Of a stretch of 6,181 bases of DNA, positions 5,200 to 6,181 are shown one piece after another (position 1 is the stretch's first letter; each line of letters starts with the position of its first letter). The DNA lies in the NCBI GenBank assembly GCA_028274925.1, contig JAQCNR010000186.1:1-6181 (forward strand). Direction: 5' to 3'. Both the position numbers and the translations under genes were made by a program. The DNA comes from Halovenus sp. Lineage in GTDB: Archaea > Halobacteriota > Halobacteria > Halobacteriales > Haloarculaceae. Below the pieces are notes generated by a model, which had not been told where the DNA came from, did not search any database, and saw only the letters and a program-made list of their open reading frames with translations.

Positions 5200-5808
5200 A
5201 TGACAGACAGTACGCGGAGCCGCGGTACCAAGGTCGCGCGGGTCATCGACGAGTACGAACTGTCGGGGATGGGAGCGGAGATCGAAGCGGCGTGGACCGG
5301 CGAATCCGGTGAGCGAACGAGTCTCCGAGACCTCGCAGACGAGTTCAACGAGCGAGTGCTCGAGGAGGCCCTCCGAGAGTCGGGGGTCTCGGCGCTTACC
5401 TTTGAGGTCTCGGGGACGTACGAAGCGCTGCGTCACGGGTCCGGGTCGGAAGAGACGCGCGCACGGCGCCGTCTCGAGCGTGAGGACATCGACGTAGACG
5501 AGCTCTTGGGCGACTTCGTGACTCACCAGGCGATACACACGTACCTGACGAAGGAACGCGAGGCGACGCTTCCCGAGCGTGACGAGAACGCCGTCGACCG
5601 GAAAATTGAGTCCATCGACAAACTCAATGGCCGCGTCGCTGCGGTCACCGACACGGCTATCGAGTCGCTCATACCTGACGAGGAACTCGAGCGGGCGGAC
5701 TACGAGGTGCTCGTCGATGTCCGAGTCGTCTGCTCCGAGTGCGGATCAGACCACTCGGTCGGTGACCTACTTCGTCAGGGCGGCTGTGATTGTGCGGACC
5801 GAAACTAA
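5200..5808 (+). CDS. rdfA: RdfA-family protein (rod-determining factor)
   Basis: The 202-residue protein carries the landmarks I associate with the haloarchaeal RdfA family. These are KVARVIDEYELSGMGAEIEA (11-30), WTGESGERTSLRDLADEFN, a central GDFVTHQAIHTYLTKEREA, a linker with AVTDTAIESL, and DVRVVCSECG...GDLLRQGGCDC at the C-terminus. C178, C181, C196 and C198, with H185 between, look like a zinc-binding knuckle. There is no signal peptide or membrane helix, so it should be cytoplasmic. In Haloferax volcanii the family founder is needed for rod-shaped cells; its biochemistry is not known to me. The ATG at 5200 places KVARV at the usual distance from the N-terminus; the next Met (residue 24) would cut into that conserved block. 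It follows the SMC-like gene by 100 bp on the same strand. Several haloarchaea carry more than one copy, so this may be an accessory paralogue rather than the chromosomal shape gene. Confidence 0.85.
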   Translation: MTDSTRSRGTKVARVIDEYELSGMGAEIEAAWTGESGERTSLRDLADEFNERVLEEALRESGVSALTFEVSGTYEALRHGSGSEETRARRRLEREDIDVDELLGDFVTHQAIHTYLTKEREATLPERDENAVDRKIESIDKLNGRVAAVTDTAIESLIPDEELERADYEVLVDVRVVCSECGSDHSVGDLLRQGGCDCADRN

Positions 5809-5895
5809 CCTATACACGTACTGTCTAATAAAAGATAAGAAATAGTATATAAATTAGATACGCGTACTGGTAATACACACTGCGCGACCGATCGT
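5809..5895. repeat. AT-rich tract between imperfect direct repeats
   Basis: ATACACGTACTG (5812-5823) and ATACGCGTACTG (5858-5869) differ at one base and lie 46 bp apart. Each is followed within a few bases by TAAT. Between them is an AT-rich run containing TATATAAAT (5845-5853), which could serve as a TATA box, but no start codon follows at the leaderless distance. There is no T-run terminator for the rdfA-family gene on the plus strand. Confidence 0.45.
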
Positions 5896-6010
5896 GTGAC
5901 GTTCTCAGGTCACTCGCCGAGACGACACCCTCACACGCAGTCAGTGAAACGCGCCGGCCTCACAGAGGTACGAGGCGGAGGCCCACGAGTTCAGTCGTGA
6001 GTCACTGACT
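5896..6010 (+). repeat. Second hairpin-rich module, possible TnpB-element 3' end
   Basis: GTGAC (5896-5900) pairs with GTCAC (5909-5913). AGTCAGTGA (5939-5947) pairs perfectly with TCACTGACT (6002-6010), and between them GGCCTC (5956-5961) pairs with GAGGCC (5978-5983). The segment shares GACGACACCCTCAC (5921-5934) with the TnpB relic at 2876-2889. It also shares TCAGYCGTGAGTSA (5991-6004) with 2903-2916, in the same order and orientation. In both places CTCAC of the first motif can pair with GTGAG of the second. A short frame here ends EAEAHEFSRESLTTV at TAG 6016-6018 region, which might be a TnpB-like tail, but this is weak. Confidence 0.45.
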
Positions 6011-6073
6011 ACCGTTTAGACGGACGGTTCTGCGACCGGTATTCTCAGATTCCATCCGTACTTCCGATCTTAC

Positions 6074-6127
6074 AACCGAACAGCTGGCCTGATAGCCCGT
6101 GTATTATACTACTGTAGCTGTTCGGTT
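6074..6127. repeat. 12-bp perfect inverted repeat with 30-bp spacer
   Basis: AACCGAACAGCT (6074-6085) is matched by AGCTGTTCGGTT (6116-6127). The spacer is AT-leaning and includes TATTATACTACTG. A spacer of 30 bp is long for an intrinsic terminator but fits a regulator pair, a replication-type binding site, or two facing element ends. The rest of the window to 6181 holds no gene that I can support. Confidence 0.7.
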
Positions 6128-6181
6128 CACATGTCACAGATGTCGAGCAGCTTTCCCGTGGGAATCATTCAGTTCAATCCG

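Noticed and set aside
5936..6030. Minus-strand peptide reading DSRLNSWASASYLCEAGAFH
   Set aside because: It is only about 23 codons between stops and has no start; it cannot be supported as a gene.
6074..6127. Haloarchaeal origin recognition box
   Set aside because: The arms do not match the origin box consensus as I remember it, and no orc1/cdc6 gene is in the window.

Overview
The window looks like an accessory (plasmid or island-type) stretch of a halophilic archaeon (class Halobacteria). The proteins are very acidic and rich in D, E, V, A and R. The genes are GC-rich and sit between short AT-rich islands. Three genes have a TATA-like element centred 26-28 bp upstream of the start codon and no Shine-Dalgarno sequence, the leaderless arrangement usual in haloarchaea. 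One gene pair belongs to families known only from archaea.

Layout. Positions 1-240 hold a 66-bp tandem repeat whose minus strand is one open frame running off the left edge. Positions 406-1063 contain no convincing gene but do contain several hairpins. Positions 1064-1225 may be a small gene followed by a T-run. Positions 1382-1608 (minus) are the wreck of a sugar nucleotidyltransferase gene of the AglF/RmlA type. Next come two plus-strand genes: a 68-residue two-helix membrane protein (1696-1902) and a DUF457/YdjM-type membrane-bound metal-dependent hydrolase (2018-2602). Directly behind the hydrolase lies an internally deleted TnpB (IS200/IS605, IS1341-type) relic (2632-2920), whose 3' end folds into strong hairpins.

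The main content is the pair at 3165-5808. The first gene encodes a 644-residue archaea-specific SMC-related protein: two coiled coils around a central CxxC zinc hook, with a degenerate ATPase head. The second encodes a 202-residue protein of the RdfA (rod-determining factor) family with a C-terminal cysteine cluster. They lie 100 bp apart on the same strand. A perfect palindrome in the gap covers the expected promoter position of the second gene. In Haloferax volcanii the family founders act in cell-shape control; here they may be an accessory copy of that module.

The pair is bracketed by two hairpin-rich segments (about 2820-2930 and 5896-6010) that share a 14-base identity and a second 12-of-14 match in the same order and orientation. 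This suggests related TnpB-type element ends on both sides. A 12-bp inverted repeat near the right edge (6074-6127) is a further candidate mobile-element or protein-binding site. No rRNA, tRNA or CRISPR array was seen.
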